Notes under the pieces: generated by a model
Told to the model about the DNA's origin: nothing
What the model saw: the letters and a program-made list of their open reading frames with translations, nothing else
Database searches by the model: none
Shown here: positions 16,009-24,057 of the stretch, piece by piece
Layout: the number at the start of each line of letters is the position of its first letter
Numbering within the stretch: position 1 is the stretch's first letter
DNA from: CAVPEW01 sp963703565
Lineage (GTDB): Bacteria; Actinomycetota; Acidimicrobiia; Acidimicrobiales; VFJN01
Length of the DNA stretch: 64,000 nucleotides
Direction: 5' to 3'
Assembly (NCBI GenBank): GCA_963703565.1
Contig: CAVPEW010000068.1
Coordinates: forward strand, 1 to 64,000
Translations under genes and position numbers: made by a program

Positions 16009-17082
16009 TCACGTGGGCTGAAGCTCCCGATCGGGTCCCGGCGGACCCGGGGGCGCGTCGCACGGGCGGCGGTGCCGACGGGCCACACGCCAGGCGCGGG
16101 CAGCGAGGACCAGGCAGGCGAGGACCACCAGCACCGACAGGGGCGGTGTGAACGTGCGTGCCGACCGGGTCGACTCCGGCACCTCCTGGCCCCCGACCGT
16201 GTCCGCGTCGGGCACGAAGCGGACCTCGGTGCGGGTCAGCACCACGGCGGGGATGTCATCGACGTCCACGGTGCGGGTCACGTCCTCGCCGGGCAACAGC
16301 TCCTCGAGGTCCTCGGAGGGCAGGTCCTTGCCGCCCAGGCCGAACGGCCCCGAGATCGATACGCGGTAGCGACCGCCGAGGCGGACGTTGCCGCGGTTCC
16401 GCAGTCGGTACGTGACCGTGGCTCGACCGCCGAGAGGGTCGAGCGAGGGGTGGTAGGTGGTGTCTACGGACTCCACCGCCAGTTCAGGGCGCAGCTCGCC
16501 GGCGACCCGCACGTAGACTCGGGTGCCGGTGCGGCGGTCGAGCCCGACCGCGGCGCCCTGGGTGTCGAGGGCCTCGGCGGTGTTCGCCGCCAAGACGGCA
16601 CCGACATGGTCGCCCGCCGGCGCGTCGACCGGGACGGTGATGGTGAGGCCGACGGTGATCTGGCGACCCGGGTCGAGCTGTACGTTGCCCTGGCCCATGG
16701 TGATCCACGAGCCCACATCACGGGGCTCCTCGTCGCCGGGCAAGACGTCGAAGGCGCCCTCTTCGTTGTTGCGGGCGTCGGTGCCGTAGACCCGGAAGAT
16801 CATCGGCAGGTTGCCGTAGTTGTAGATCGTCACCGCATCGGTGACCGTTGCCCCCGGCTGGAGCTCGTAGGACAGCGAGGGCCGGTTCCCGGAGCCGGCC
16901 GAACCGGCCGGGGCCAGCGCCCAGCTGTCGACCCGCCCCGCCTGATCCACGGGCGGGGCCAGCCCAGGCACCGGCGGTACCGGCTCCTGCCCGGGCGCAG
17001 CCAGCGCCGCTCCGGGCGGACCGAGGCCTGCCGCTACGGCGATCGCCGCTAGGAGGGCCGGAAGGCGACGTCGCGCACCCAT
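16009..17082 (-). CDS. DUF916-type (WxL-associated) surface protein
   Basis: A 357-residue secreted protein: signal peptide (MGARRRLPALLAAIAVAAGL... to ALAA), two beta-sandwich regions typical of DUF916/WxL-binding proteins (ELQPGATVTDAVTIYNYGNLPM, later YRLRNRGNVRLGGRYRVSI), a C-terminal transmembrane helix and a basic tail. In Firmicutes, DUF916 proteins sit beside WxL proteins and are thought to tether them to peptidoglycan. Here the upstream gene is WxL-like, which supports the same pairing. ATG at 17082 gives a clean signal peptide; the frame is open to 17172. Confidence 0.75.
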   Translation of the reverse strand: MGARRRLPALLAAIAVAAGLGPPGAALAAPGQEPVPPVPGLAPPVDQAGRVDSWALAPAGSAGSGNRPSLSYELQPGATVTDAVTIYNYGNLPMIFRVYGTDARNNEEGAFDVLPGDEEPRDVGSWITMGQGNVQLDPGRQITVGLTITVPVDAPAGDHVGAVLAANTAEALDTQGAAVGLDRRTGTRVYVRVAGELRPELAVESVDTTYHPSLDPLGGRATVTYRLRNRGNVRLGGRYRVSISGPFGLGGKDLPSEDLEELLPGEDVTRTVDVDDIPAVVLTRTEVRFVPDADTVGGQEVPESTRSARTFTPPLSVLVVLACLVLAARAWRVARRHRRPCDAPPGPPGPDRELQPT

Positions 17083-17206
17083 AACTTGGTCTCCGTGGTC
17101 GTTCGGTCGTTCGGTCGTCATGGGGTCGGCCCGGGGTACGCCCCAGGGCTGTGCGGAGCCGATGCCCCGCACAGCCCTGAGCGGCGTGCCCGCGCCCCTG
17201 GAGGGT

Positions 17207-19204
17207 TCAGACGAAGGTGAAGGTGAGCCTGCCCGTGTAGCGGCCGTTCACCTTGGTGACCGGGATCAGCACCTTTAGACGTGCGTCGAAGCTCGCAACC
17301 CCCAAGCCATGGGTCTGCGTTGCCGAACCGAGCGCCTTGCCCGACGGGCCGAGGCCCGTCGTGCCCGGGTAGGCGGGCGAAGCCTCGTCGGCGTCGGGGA
17401 AGTAGTCGTCGATGCCGTCGAAGTCGGTGTCGATCGGAGCGGTGCGGAAGCTCAGCTCGGGCGTCCAGCCGAGAGCCTTGCCGGTGAACGCGTTGCCGTC
17501 TCCGGGCAGCGCTGCGCCGGTGGCGGCGTCGCGCTTGCGGAACTCGACGATCGCCCCGTTGAGGGTCCAGCCATCGTCGGTGTCTCGAGTGTCGACGACG
17601 GTCACCTGGTTGAGCCGGCCGCTGCTCTGGAAGTACTTGCCGGCGTTCGGCCCGGACTTGACCAGCTTGGCCACCCCCAGGTCGACCCCGCAGCTCGTCG
17701 GGTAGGTCGGGTTCGCCGTGTCGTTGTCGTCCTGGGTGGCCAGGTCGTCGTCGGCTCCGTCCTCGTCGACGGGATAGGGGTACTCGCCGAAGTCGCCGGC
17801 AGGGTCAGAGCCGGTGAAGGTGGCATCGGACCAGGTCTCGAACGGAGCCGTGCCGGTACCGGTGGCGGTCTGGACCCCGAACGCCGGGAAGTCGGCGGTG
17901 GCCTCCTCGGCCCCGAGGCTCCCGTACCGGCCGCACTGCTGGGTCAACACCAGTGCGCCCACCGGGCGGTTGACCTCGATGTGCTGCTCGATCGACTGCG
18001 CCGAGTTGCCCAGGCAGGCGATCGAGACCGCCGCCGCCGTGTACGGCGAGGGGTAGGCCGGCGTCACGGTGCAGGTGTAGGTGACGCCGGGCACCAGCGG
18101 GGCGACCACGAAGGAGGTCACGTCGGGCGCCAGAGTGGCGGAGCCACCGGTCTGGCCAGTCGCAGTCCAGGCGACGTCGTAGCCCGTTCGGGCCGGCGTC
18201 TCGGGTGCCGGAGGCGTCCACGACAGCGTGGCCTTCTCCACACCGGCCACCGAGGCCAGGCCGGTCACGCCGGGCCGGACCGAGGGGCTGGGCGTGGCGT
18301 TGACCGGATCCGATGTGGCCGACGGGGCCAGCCCGTTGCTCGCGGTCACCGTGACCGCGTAGGTGCAGGCGTTCACCAGCCCCGTGAACGACAGCGGCGA
18401 GCCGGATGCCGGCCCGGCGGTCGCCGCTGTCGCTGTGGCGCAGTCGGCGTCGGTGCCGTCCGGAGTGGCCGAGCCGGTGAAGGTGCTCACGGGGTTCGAC
18501 GCCGGGGTCTGGGTGAACGGCACGGTCAGGGACTGGTCCGCGGCGGTGACGGTGCCGATCACGGGCTTGACCGGCGGCTCACCGACCGCCCAGCTGATCT
18601 CTGCGCCCGCCGCGTCACCACCGGGGTAGGTGACGGTGATCCGCTGGTTCCAGAAGTTGTTGGGGTCGAACGTGGCGGACGCGTTCGGCTCGTCGAGGTC
18701 GTAGCACGCGATCCCGATGTTGTAGACGCCCGAGGGGATCTGTCCCGACGTGAACACCGCGTAGTCGAAGTTCGGGATGTTGATGATCACCGCGTCGCCC
18801 AGGTTGAGCCCGAGGCTGCGGATCGGCGTTCCCGACGTGTTGAACAGGTTGTTCTTGAACGTGCCCGTACCGCCCGAACCCAACGAGCTGCCCACGAGGG
18901 CACCACCGCCGGTCAGCTCCAGGTCGGTGGCGGGGTTCTGGGAGCCGGGCATCATGTACGTGGCGGCCCGGCCTCCCTGGGTACCGTCCGAGGCGCACGC
19001 TGCGAGCGAGGGGAGTCGCAGCGTCCATGGGTCGTTGGCATCGCCGCTGGCCAGGTCGGCCGCGCCGTTGGCGGTCTTGACCATGGCCGTGCCCGACAGG
19101 GTGGGAGCGGCCAGGGCAGGGGCAGCCGCTACCAGCGGGACCACGACACCGCCGGCCGCTGCAGCCACGAGCCCGGCGAGACCGCGCTTGAGCTTGGAGT
19201 GCAT
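17207..19204 (-). CDS. secreted WxL-like protein with fibronectin-III-like middle
   Basis: A 665-residue extracellular protein. Residues 1-33 are a signal peptide (…PALA). About 55-205 is the unknown two-Cys domain shared with three other proteins of this cluster (LAACASDG, GALVGSSLGSGGTGTF, DAVIINIPNF, YNIGIAC). About 210-400 contains two fibronectin-III-like repeats. The C-terminal ~200 residues resemble a WxL domain: VTVVDTRDTDDGWTL near residue 525, LGWTPELSF, and a terminal YTGRLTFTFV. A Ca-binding-like TDFDGIDDYFPDAD loop is present. It has no LPxTG and probably attaches non-covalently through the WxL-like region and DUF916. Confidence 0.75.
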   Translation of the reverse strand: MHSKLKRGLAGLVAAAAGGVVVPLVAAAPALAAPTLSGTAMVKTANGAADLASGDANDPWTLRLPSLAACASDGTQGGRAATYMMPGSQNPATDLELTGGGALVGSSLGSGGTGTFKNNLFNTSGTPIRSLGLNLGDAVIINIPNFDYAVFTSGQIPSGVYNIGIACYDLDEPNASATFDPNNFWNQRITVTYPGGDAAGAEISWAVGEPPVKPVIGTVTAADQSLTVPFTQTPASNPVSTFTGSATPDGTDADCATATAATAGPASGSPLSFTGLVNACTYAVTVTASNGLAPSATSDPVNATPSPSVRPGVTGLASVAGVEKATLSWTPPAPETPARTGYDVAWTATGQTGGSATLAPDVTSFVVAPLVPGVTYTCTVTPAYPSPYTAAAVSIACLGNSAQSIEQHIEVNRPVGALVLTQQCGRYGSLGAEEATADFPAFGVQTATGTGTAPFETWSDATFTGSDPAGDFGEYPYPVDEDGADDDLATQDDNDTANPTYPTSCGVDLGVAKLVKSGPNAGKYFQSSGRLNQVTVVDTRDTDDGWTLNGAIVEFRKRDAATGAALPGDGNAFTGKALGWTPELSFRTAPIDTDFDGIDDYFPDADEASPAYPGTTGLGPSGKALGSATQTHGLGVASFDARLKVLIPVTKVNGRYTGRLTFTFV

Positions 19205-19242
19205 GACGATTCGTTCCTTTCGATCAGGGGACTCGGCCGTGA

Positions 19243-20547
19243 TCAGGCCGACGTGACGAAGTCGCCGCGGGCCGAGGTGTCGCCACAGCGGTCCGCCGCA
19301 GCGGTCGCGCTCTGGGGCAGCAAGGCGAAGCCGAACTTCTGGATGGTCGCCTCGGCAGCGCAGACCTTCGAGGCCGCACCGACGAACATCTGCTTGAGCT
19401 GGAGGTTGCCAGGGCCGTCGACCAGCTCGGAGAGCAACACGTTGTAGACCTTGCGGCCGGGCGTCGGCGCGTTCGCCGAGTTGGCGGCGTTGTAGAAGTC
19501 CGGGTTGCCCACCAGGCCCGCGGTCGTGACGGTGAAGGGATCCTCACCGGGCACGGCCGACCCCAGGGCCACGTTGGGGTTCAGGAAGCTCGGCGACGCG
19601 CCGTTGGACTGGGCCACGAAGTTCGACACGGAGTGGCCCACCACCAGCAGAGCCGCCGTGCCCGGGTTCGCCGTCTCGAACAGGTCGGCCTTGGCCTCGA
19701 GCTGCGACGGCTTGCTCTCCTGCAGGCGACCGTTGGTGTCGACGCCCACGTTGCCCAGCGCGTCGCAACGGTCGGCGGCGGCATCGATCAGCGCGGTGGT
19801 GGTGCCGCCACCGACCTTGCCGGGCCAGTCCTTCTGGGTGCCCGAGCCGTGCTGGATGTCGCAGGGCACCACGAGCACGCTCTGGCGGATCGTGGTGCCG
19901 GCTCCCCCGCCCTGGAACACGCTCTGGAGCTCGGCGAACGTGAGGTTGCCGATGCTGGCGGGCAGGACGTCGCCGGTGTCGCCCGAGACGCCATCCACGT
20001 AGGTGTAGGCGTAGGTGAGAGCGTCCTTGCCGAACGGGATGTAGGTGAGCCCGAGGTTCGACGCGCCGCTCGGTCCGCTCGAGGATCGTGCGAAGTCGAC
20101 GATGCCCGCTGTGCTCTTGCCTGCGCAGGCGCCGTCACCGGTGGGGCTGACGAAGGTGAGCGGAGATCCCAGGGCCGACAGGCTCAGGGCGACTCGGCCC
20201 TGGCTCGAGCCGTTCGGGCGCTGGAAGGAGTTGAAGCCGACGCGCGGCGAGATGCAGGTCGGGGCGTTCTGCGTGCCCGTCGCGGGAGGCGCGGCATCCC
20301 ACGACGAGATCTGGGTCCGGCCGGTCGAGCCGTCCGTGGCCAATGGGGTGTAGTAGTCGTCGTCGGCCTGACCTGCGAACGCGTTGAGCACCTCCTGGGT
20401 CGTGTCGGATCCGGTGCCGACGAGCTGGTCGGTGTGCTGGCGCGGGTCGGCGCCCGCTGTGGTGGAGGCGAGGCCTGCGCCGAGAAGGCCGCAGGCGGTC
20501 ACGGCGGCCAGGACGGCCCCCCGCCTTGCGAGTGGAGTCGAGAGCAT
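19243..20547 (-). CDS. secreted PstS-like phosphate-binding protein
   Basis: A 434-residue exported protein of the PstS-like periplasmic-binding superfamily. After a signal peptide ending about ASTTAGA, the mature start LVGTGSDTTQEVLNAF carries the oxyanion-binding GTGSDTT pattern; other PBP-like pieces are GIVDFARSS and LTYIPFGKDALTYAYT. It has no C-terminal membrane anchor, so it is free or surface-associated. ATG at 20547; the frame runs on to 20625. It is the first gene after a 190-base gap with a long inverted repeat, so it may have its own phosphate-controlled promoter. Confidence 0.78.
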   Translation of the reverse strand: MLSTPLARRGAVLAAVTACGLLGAGLASTTAGADPRQHTDQLVGTGSDTTQEVLNAFAGQADDDYYTPLATDGSTGRTQISSWDAAPPATGTQNAPTCISPRVGFNSFQRPNGSSQGRVALSLSALGSPLTFVSPTGDGACAGKSTAGIVDFARSSSGPSGASNLGLTYIPFGKDALTYAYTYVDGVSGDTGDVLPASIGNLTFAELQSVFQGGGAGTTIRQSVLVVPCDIQHGSGTQKDWPGKVGGGTTTALIDAAADRCDALGNVGVDTNGRLQESKPSQLEAKADLFETANPGTAALLVVGHSVSNFVAQSNGASPSFLNPNVALGSAVPGEDPFTVTTAGLVGNPDFYNAANSANAPTPGRKVYNVLLSELVDGPGNLQLKQMFVGAASKVCAAEATIQKFGFALLPQSATAAADRCGDTSARGDFVTSA

Positions 20548-20666
20548 GTGCAGGTGTTCCCCTTCGCTTCGCTGGGCGATCCGGGCGGCGCCCGCCAGGA
20601 CGACACGGCGTCCCTCACCGTGCACTGGAAACCTCGCGGACCGACCTGGCCTGGCCGTGGCGACTC

Positions 20667-20700
20667 GGTGAACGGTTCCGGGGTGCTGGAAGTGTTCACC
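20667..20700. promoter_or_regulatory. long inverted repeat with PHO-like half sites upstream of the second PstS gene
   Basis: GGTGAACGGTTCC-N8-GGAAGTGTTCACC is an imperfect 13+8+13 inverted repeat (11 of 13 pairs). Each outer arm carries GTTCACC, the core of actinobacterial PHO boxes, in opposite orientation. It lies in the only sizeable gap (20548-20737) of the phosphate/surface cluster. It could be an operator, or a terminator-type hairpin after pstB. Confidence 0.45.
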
Positions 20701-20737
20701 GGGCCGTCGCCGAGACCAGGGCCGGGGTGGGCCCGTG

Positions 20738-22156
20738 TCAGCCGAAGCGCCCGTTGACGTAGGCAGCGGTGCGGTCGTCGCGTGGTTCGGAGAACATGGC
20801 GTCGGTCGGCCCGTGCTCCACGATCACGCCCGGGGTGCCGGCCTCGGCGAGGAAGAATGCGCACTGGTTCGACACCCGGGCCGCCTGTTGCATGTTGTGG
20901 GTGACGATGACGATCGTCACCTCCGAGGCCAGTTCGACGATGGTCTGCTCGATGCGCCGGGTCGAGGTGGGGTCCAGCGCCGAGCACGGCTCGTCCATGA
21001 GAAGCACCCGGGGACGCACCGCCAGCGCCCGGGCTATGCACAGACGCTGCTGCTGGCCACCCGAGAGGCCGCCGCCGGGTTGGCGGAGGCGGTCGCGCAC
21101 CTCCTTCCAGAGGCCGGCCTTGGCGAGGCACGACTCGACCACCTCGTCGCGCCCGGCGGCCGTCGACTTGGCGCCGGTGAGGCGGAACCCGGCGACCACG
21201 TTGTCGTATATCGACATGGCGGGGAAGGGGTTCGGCTTCTGGAACACCATCCCGATCTGGCGGCGCGCGTCGGTGACGCGCCGGCTCGGGTCGTAGACGT
21301 CCACGCCATCGAGGCGGACCTCGCCGGCCAACGAGGCGCTCGGCACCAGCTCGTGCATCCGGTTCAGGATCCGCAGGAACGTGGACTTGCCGCACCCCGA
21401 CGGGCCGATGAGAGCGGTGACCTGCCCCGGCTGCATGGTCAGGTCGATCCGGTCCAGCACGCGGTGGTCGCCGAACCACGCCGACACCGATCTGGCTTCG
21501 AGGCTGGCTAGTTCGCGGGGACCTGCGGCGGCGGGGCCGGCGAGGGGTTGGGATCGCTGATCCCTCGCCCGCCGGGCGCGGCGCCACCTGCGGGACTCGG
21601 CTGCTCGAGGCGGCGACGCTGCCTCGACCGCGTCGGGAGCGGGCGGCGGGGGAAGATGAACGGGCTCAGGACGGGTCGGCAGCGGCGTGGACGGCCCAGG
21701 GGCCGGCGAGTCGAGCCATGCGGATGAGGCCAGGGGCGGCCGAGGGGGCGGAACGCGCACTTCTTCGCTGGGGGCGGGATCGCCCGGGAGGTCTGCCAGC
21801 CGCTCCAGATCGAGCACCTCGACGTCGCCGCGCACCTGGGCCAGGGCCCGACGGAAGCCTGCCCGGTCCCGATCGGCGACCGCCACGCCGTGATCCACCA
21901 CCCCTGGCACGGCCAGGATCGACCATCCTGCACCGCTCGCGTGGTGCACCGAGACCAGCTCGGGGATCGGCCACTCCCAGCGCATCCCGGCTCCGGTGGC
22001 AACGACGGCACGAGGGCTGACCGTGACGGTGGCACGGTGCACCTCCTCGACCCGCGCATCGGGGTCGTCTGGATCGCCGGCGACGAGCTGCACCACGGCG
22101 GCATCGGAGAACGAGATCGGTGGGACGGGGTAGGCGAGGGGTTCGGATGCGGTCAC
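20738..22156 (-). CDS. pstB: phosphate ABC transporter ATPase PstB with PH-like N-terminal extension
   Basis: A 472-residue protein. The C-terminal ~255 residues are a standard PstB: GPSGCGKST (Walker A, ~251-259), Q-loop VFQKPNPFP, signature LSGGQQQRLCIARAL, Walker B VLLMDEPCSALDP and VTHNMQQAAR. Unusually, ~215 residues precede it. Residues ~10-115 look like a small beta-barrel of the bacterial PH/GRAM type (ATVTVSPRAVVATGAGMRW...), followed by a Pro-rich linker to ~205. GTG at 22156, seven bases after the sortase-like stop, is preferred; ATG 22198 would overlap it. The cognate permeases PstCA are upstream in the same cluster. Confidence 0.88.
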   Translation of the reverse strand: MTASEPLAYPVPPISFSDAAVVQLVAGDPDDPDARVEEVHRATVTVSPRAVVATGAGMRWEWPIPELVSVHHASGAGWSILAVPGVVDHGVAVADRDRAGFRRALAQVRGDVEVLDLERLADLPGDPAPSEEVRVPPPRPPLASSAWLDSPAPGPSTPLPTRPEPVHLPPPPAPDAVEAASPPRAAESRRWRRARRARDQRSQPLAGPAAAGPRELASLEARSVSAWFGDHRVLDRIDLTMQPGQVTALIGPSGCGKSTFLRILNRMHELVPSASLAGEVRLDGVDVYDPSRRVTDARRQIGMVFQKPNPFPAMSIYDNVVAGFRLTGAKSTAAGRDEVVESCLAKAGLWKEVRDRLRQPGGGLSGGQQQRLCIARALAVRPRVLLMDEPCSALDPTSTRRIEQTIVELASEVTIVIVTHNMQQAARVSNQCAFFLAEAGTPGVIVEHGPTDAMFSEPRDDRTAAYVNGRFG

Positions 22157-22163
22157 GGCACGC

Positions 22164-23084
22164 TCACAACAGGTTGGGCAGGAGTCGGGAGGCTTCACCG
22201 GCGACCTCGTAGCCGACCAGCGCCACCGCGGGCAGGGCGACGATCCAGGTCTTGGCCGGGTGCCAGCGGCGCCATCCCCAGGCCGCGGCGAGAACCGCTG
22301 CCACGAGGGCCTCCAGCCACAGCGACAGGCGCCACAGCGTCGAGCCGTCGGTGCCCATGGGCCGCTCCGCTGACGTCAGGGAGCCCGCGGCGACCGCCGG
22401 CCGGGCCGAGCCCAGGGGCGGTTCCACCGAGTCGGCATCGACGAGGACGACGCCAGAGGGGAAGAACGGCCCGCCCTCCGCTGTGGCCAGAACGAGCCGG
22501 GAGCGGTCCGACCCCACCGGGCGAGGCGCGGACTCGCCGGATCGGCGTACGCCGCGGACGCGGTAGTCGATCACACCGGCGCCGGACGTCACGTGCACGA
22601 GGGCGCCCTCGTGCAGCTCGGAGAGATCGCGGAACGGGCTGCCGTGGGTCCAGCGGCGCCCCATGACCACGCTCGTCCCGGCCAGGCCCGGCAGGGCGGT
22701 GTCGCGCCGGTGGCCGGGGCCCGAGGCCAGCGTCGCTCCGCTGGTTCCCTCTACCACCACCTGGCGCAGCCCGATGGAGGGGATCTCGAGGTACGCGACG
22801 GGATCGCCGCTGCGCCCCTCGAGCCCGGATGCGCTGATCGGAGCGGTCCCGCGAGCGAGGTCGCCACGGAACCGGTCGTAGAGGCGCTGCTGGGCGCTGC
22901 GCTGCTGGAGCGGCGTCACCAGGACCAGGTAGGCCACGAACAGGCACGAGACAGCGCACACCATCATCAGCGCAGCGCGCACCAGGGTGGGCCAAGGCGG
23001 CAACGGCGCCACCCGGCGCTCGGGCCGAACGCCGGAGATCGCGCCAGGGTCTGCAACCACGGCCGTCATCGCGCCGCTTGCCAC
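22164..23084 (-). CDS. sortase-fold membrane protein without catalytic residues (pseudo-sortase)
   Basis: A 306-residue protein: N-terminal transmembrane helix (~35-58), a sortase beta-barrel (VAYLEIPSIGLRQVVVEG, SGPGHRRDTALPGLAG), and C-terminal transmembrane helices (~250-295). Catalytic positions are lost: the usual GHR histidine motif reads GRRWTHGSPF, the TLxTC cysteine motif reads LVLATAEGG, and no Arg follows at the usual spacing. It therefore should not transpeptidate, and a binding or scaffold role is more likely. GTG start 23084 follows a GAGG site; ATG 23069 is possible. It is encoded directly after the LPATG protein. Confidence 0.82.
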   Translation of the reverse strand: MASGAMTAVVADPGAISGVRPERRVAPLPPWPTLVRAALMMVCAVSCLFVAYLVLVTPLQQRSAQQRLYDRFRGDLARGTAPISASGLEGRSGDPVAYLEIPSIGLRQVVVEGTSGATLASGPGHRRDTALPGLAGTSVVMGRRWTHGSPFRDLSELHEGALVHVTSGAGVIDYRVRGVRRSGESAPRPVGSDRSRLVLATAEGGPFFPSGVVLVDADSVEPPLGSARPAVAAGSLTSAERPMGTDGSTLWRLSLWLEALVAAVLAAAWGWRRWHPAKTWIVALPAVALVGYEVAGEASRLLPNLL

Positions 23085-23091
23085 TCGCGCC

Positions 23092-24057
23092 TCACTCGCG
23101 GGACTGCTCGACGACCGGGCTCGGTCGTCCCAGTAGGACGGCCGCCCGCCCGAAGATCAGCATCAAGAAGGCAGCCACGACGAGCACCACAGCCGGAGCG
23201 CCTGTGGCGGGAAGCGACCCGCCGCCGGCGCCGCCGCCTCCGCTCAGGCCGCTCCCCAGCACGCTCGGGTCGGAGAGCACCGACGAGGTGGTGCCGTCGA
23301 TCGCGGAGGTGGTGCTCGAACTCGTGGTCGCGGCCTGCTCGGAGGTGGTCGAGGAGCCCGGCGTGGACGTCGTCGAAGATCCAGGGGGCACGCTGGAGGA
23401 GGTGGTGGACGTCGGGGTGGCCACAGCGTTCCAGGAGACGCCGAGGGGGTCCCCGGGGGCGTCGACGATCTCGATGCGGGCGTTCCAGAAGTTGTCCCGC
23501 GCTGGGGGGTCGAGGACCACACAGGCGATGCCGATGTTGTAGGTGCCCACGGGGATGTTCCCGGGGCTCCAGACCACGAAGGAGAAGGCCGGGATGTTGA
23601 TGATCACGGCGTCACCCGTGCTGGGCGCCTGGCCCCGAACGTTGGATCCCTGGGGGTTGAACAGGTTCTGGCGGAAGGTGCCCGTCCCGCCCGAACCCAT
23701 CGAGGACCCGACCAGAGCACCGTTGCCGGCGAAGCTGATCCCCGCGGGGTCTTCGCTCGACGGGACCATGTAGGTGTGCCACCGGCCCCCGTTGAGGCCG
23801 TCCTTGGCGCAGGCCGCCCCCTGGGGCAGCTTGAGGCTGAAGGGGGTGCTGCTCGAGCCCGACGACAGGGGGGTGCCCGCGCCGGGGCCGCCGGCCGGAA
23901 CCACGATCTCGGCCACACCCCGCAGGGTCGCCGCCGCCGATGCCGAGGGCATGCCCAGCCCGAGCGCGGCGACCGCGGCCACCGCCGCGGCCAGCACGGC
24001 CAGCACGGCCGAGGCCCGGCACAGCTCGCCTCGGCGGACGGGATCGGTGAGGTTCAT
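23092..24057 (-). CDS. LPATG-anchored surface protein with cluster-specific two-Cys domain
   Basis: A 321-residue surface protein. A signal peptide (to ASA, ~residue 42) is followed by the two-Cys domain seen in three other proteins here: TPFSLKLPQGAACAKDG, GALVGSSMGSGGTGTF, GDAVIINIPAF, YNIGIAC. A Ser/Thr-rich, stalk-like linker (~215-280) leads to SLPATG, a hydrophobic helix and a short tail, which is a canonical sortase sorting signal. The ATG at 24057 shares one base with the upstream stop (TGATG). The neighbouring sortase homologue looks inactive, so anchoring needs a sortase elsewhere. Confidence 0.82.
   Translation of the reverse strand: MNLTDPVRRGELCRASAVLAVLAAAVAAVAALGLGMPSASAAATLRGVAEIVVPAGGPGAGTPLSSGSSSTPFSLKLPQGAACAKDGLNGGRWHTYMVPSSEDPAGISFAGNGALVGSSMGSGGTGTFRQNLFNPQGSNVRGQAPSTGDAVIINIPAFSFVVWSPGNIPVGTYNIGIACVVLDPPARDNFWNARIEIVDAPGDPLGVSWNAVATPTSTTSSSVPPGSSTTSTPGSSTTSEQAATTSSSTTSAIDGTTSSVLSDPSVLGSGLSGGGGAGGGSLPATGAPAVVLVVAAFLMLIFGRAAVLLGRPSPVVEQSRE

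Noticed and set aside
22164..23084. Active sortase for the adjacent LPATG protein
   Set aside because: The positions of His, Cys and Arg are substituted, so I call it a sortase fold only.
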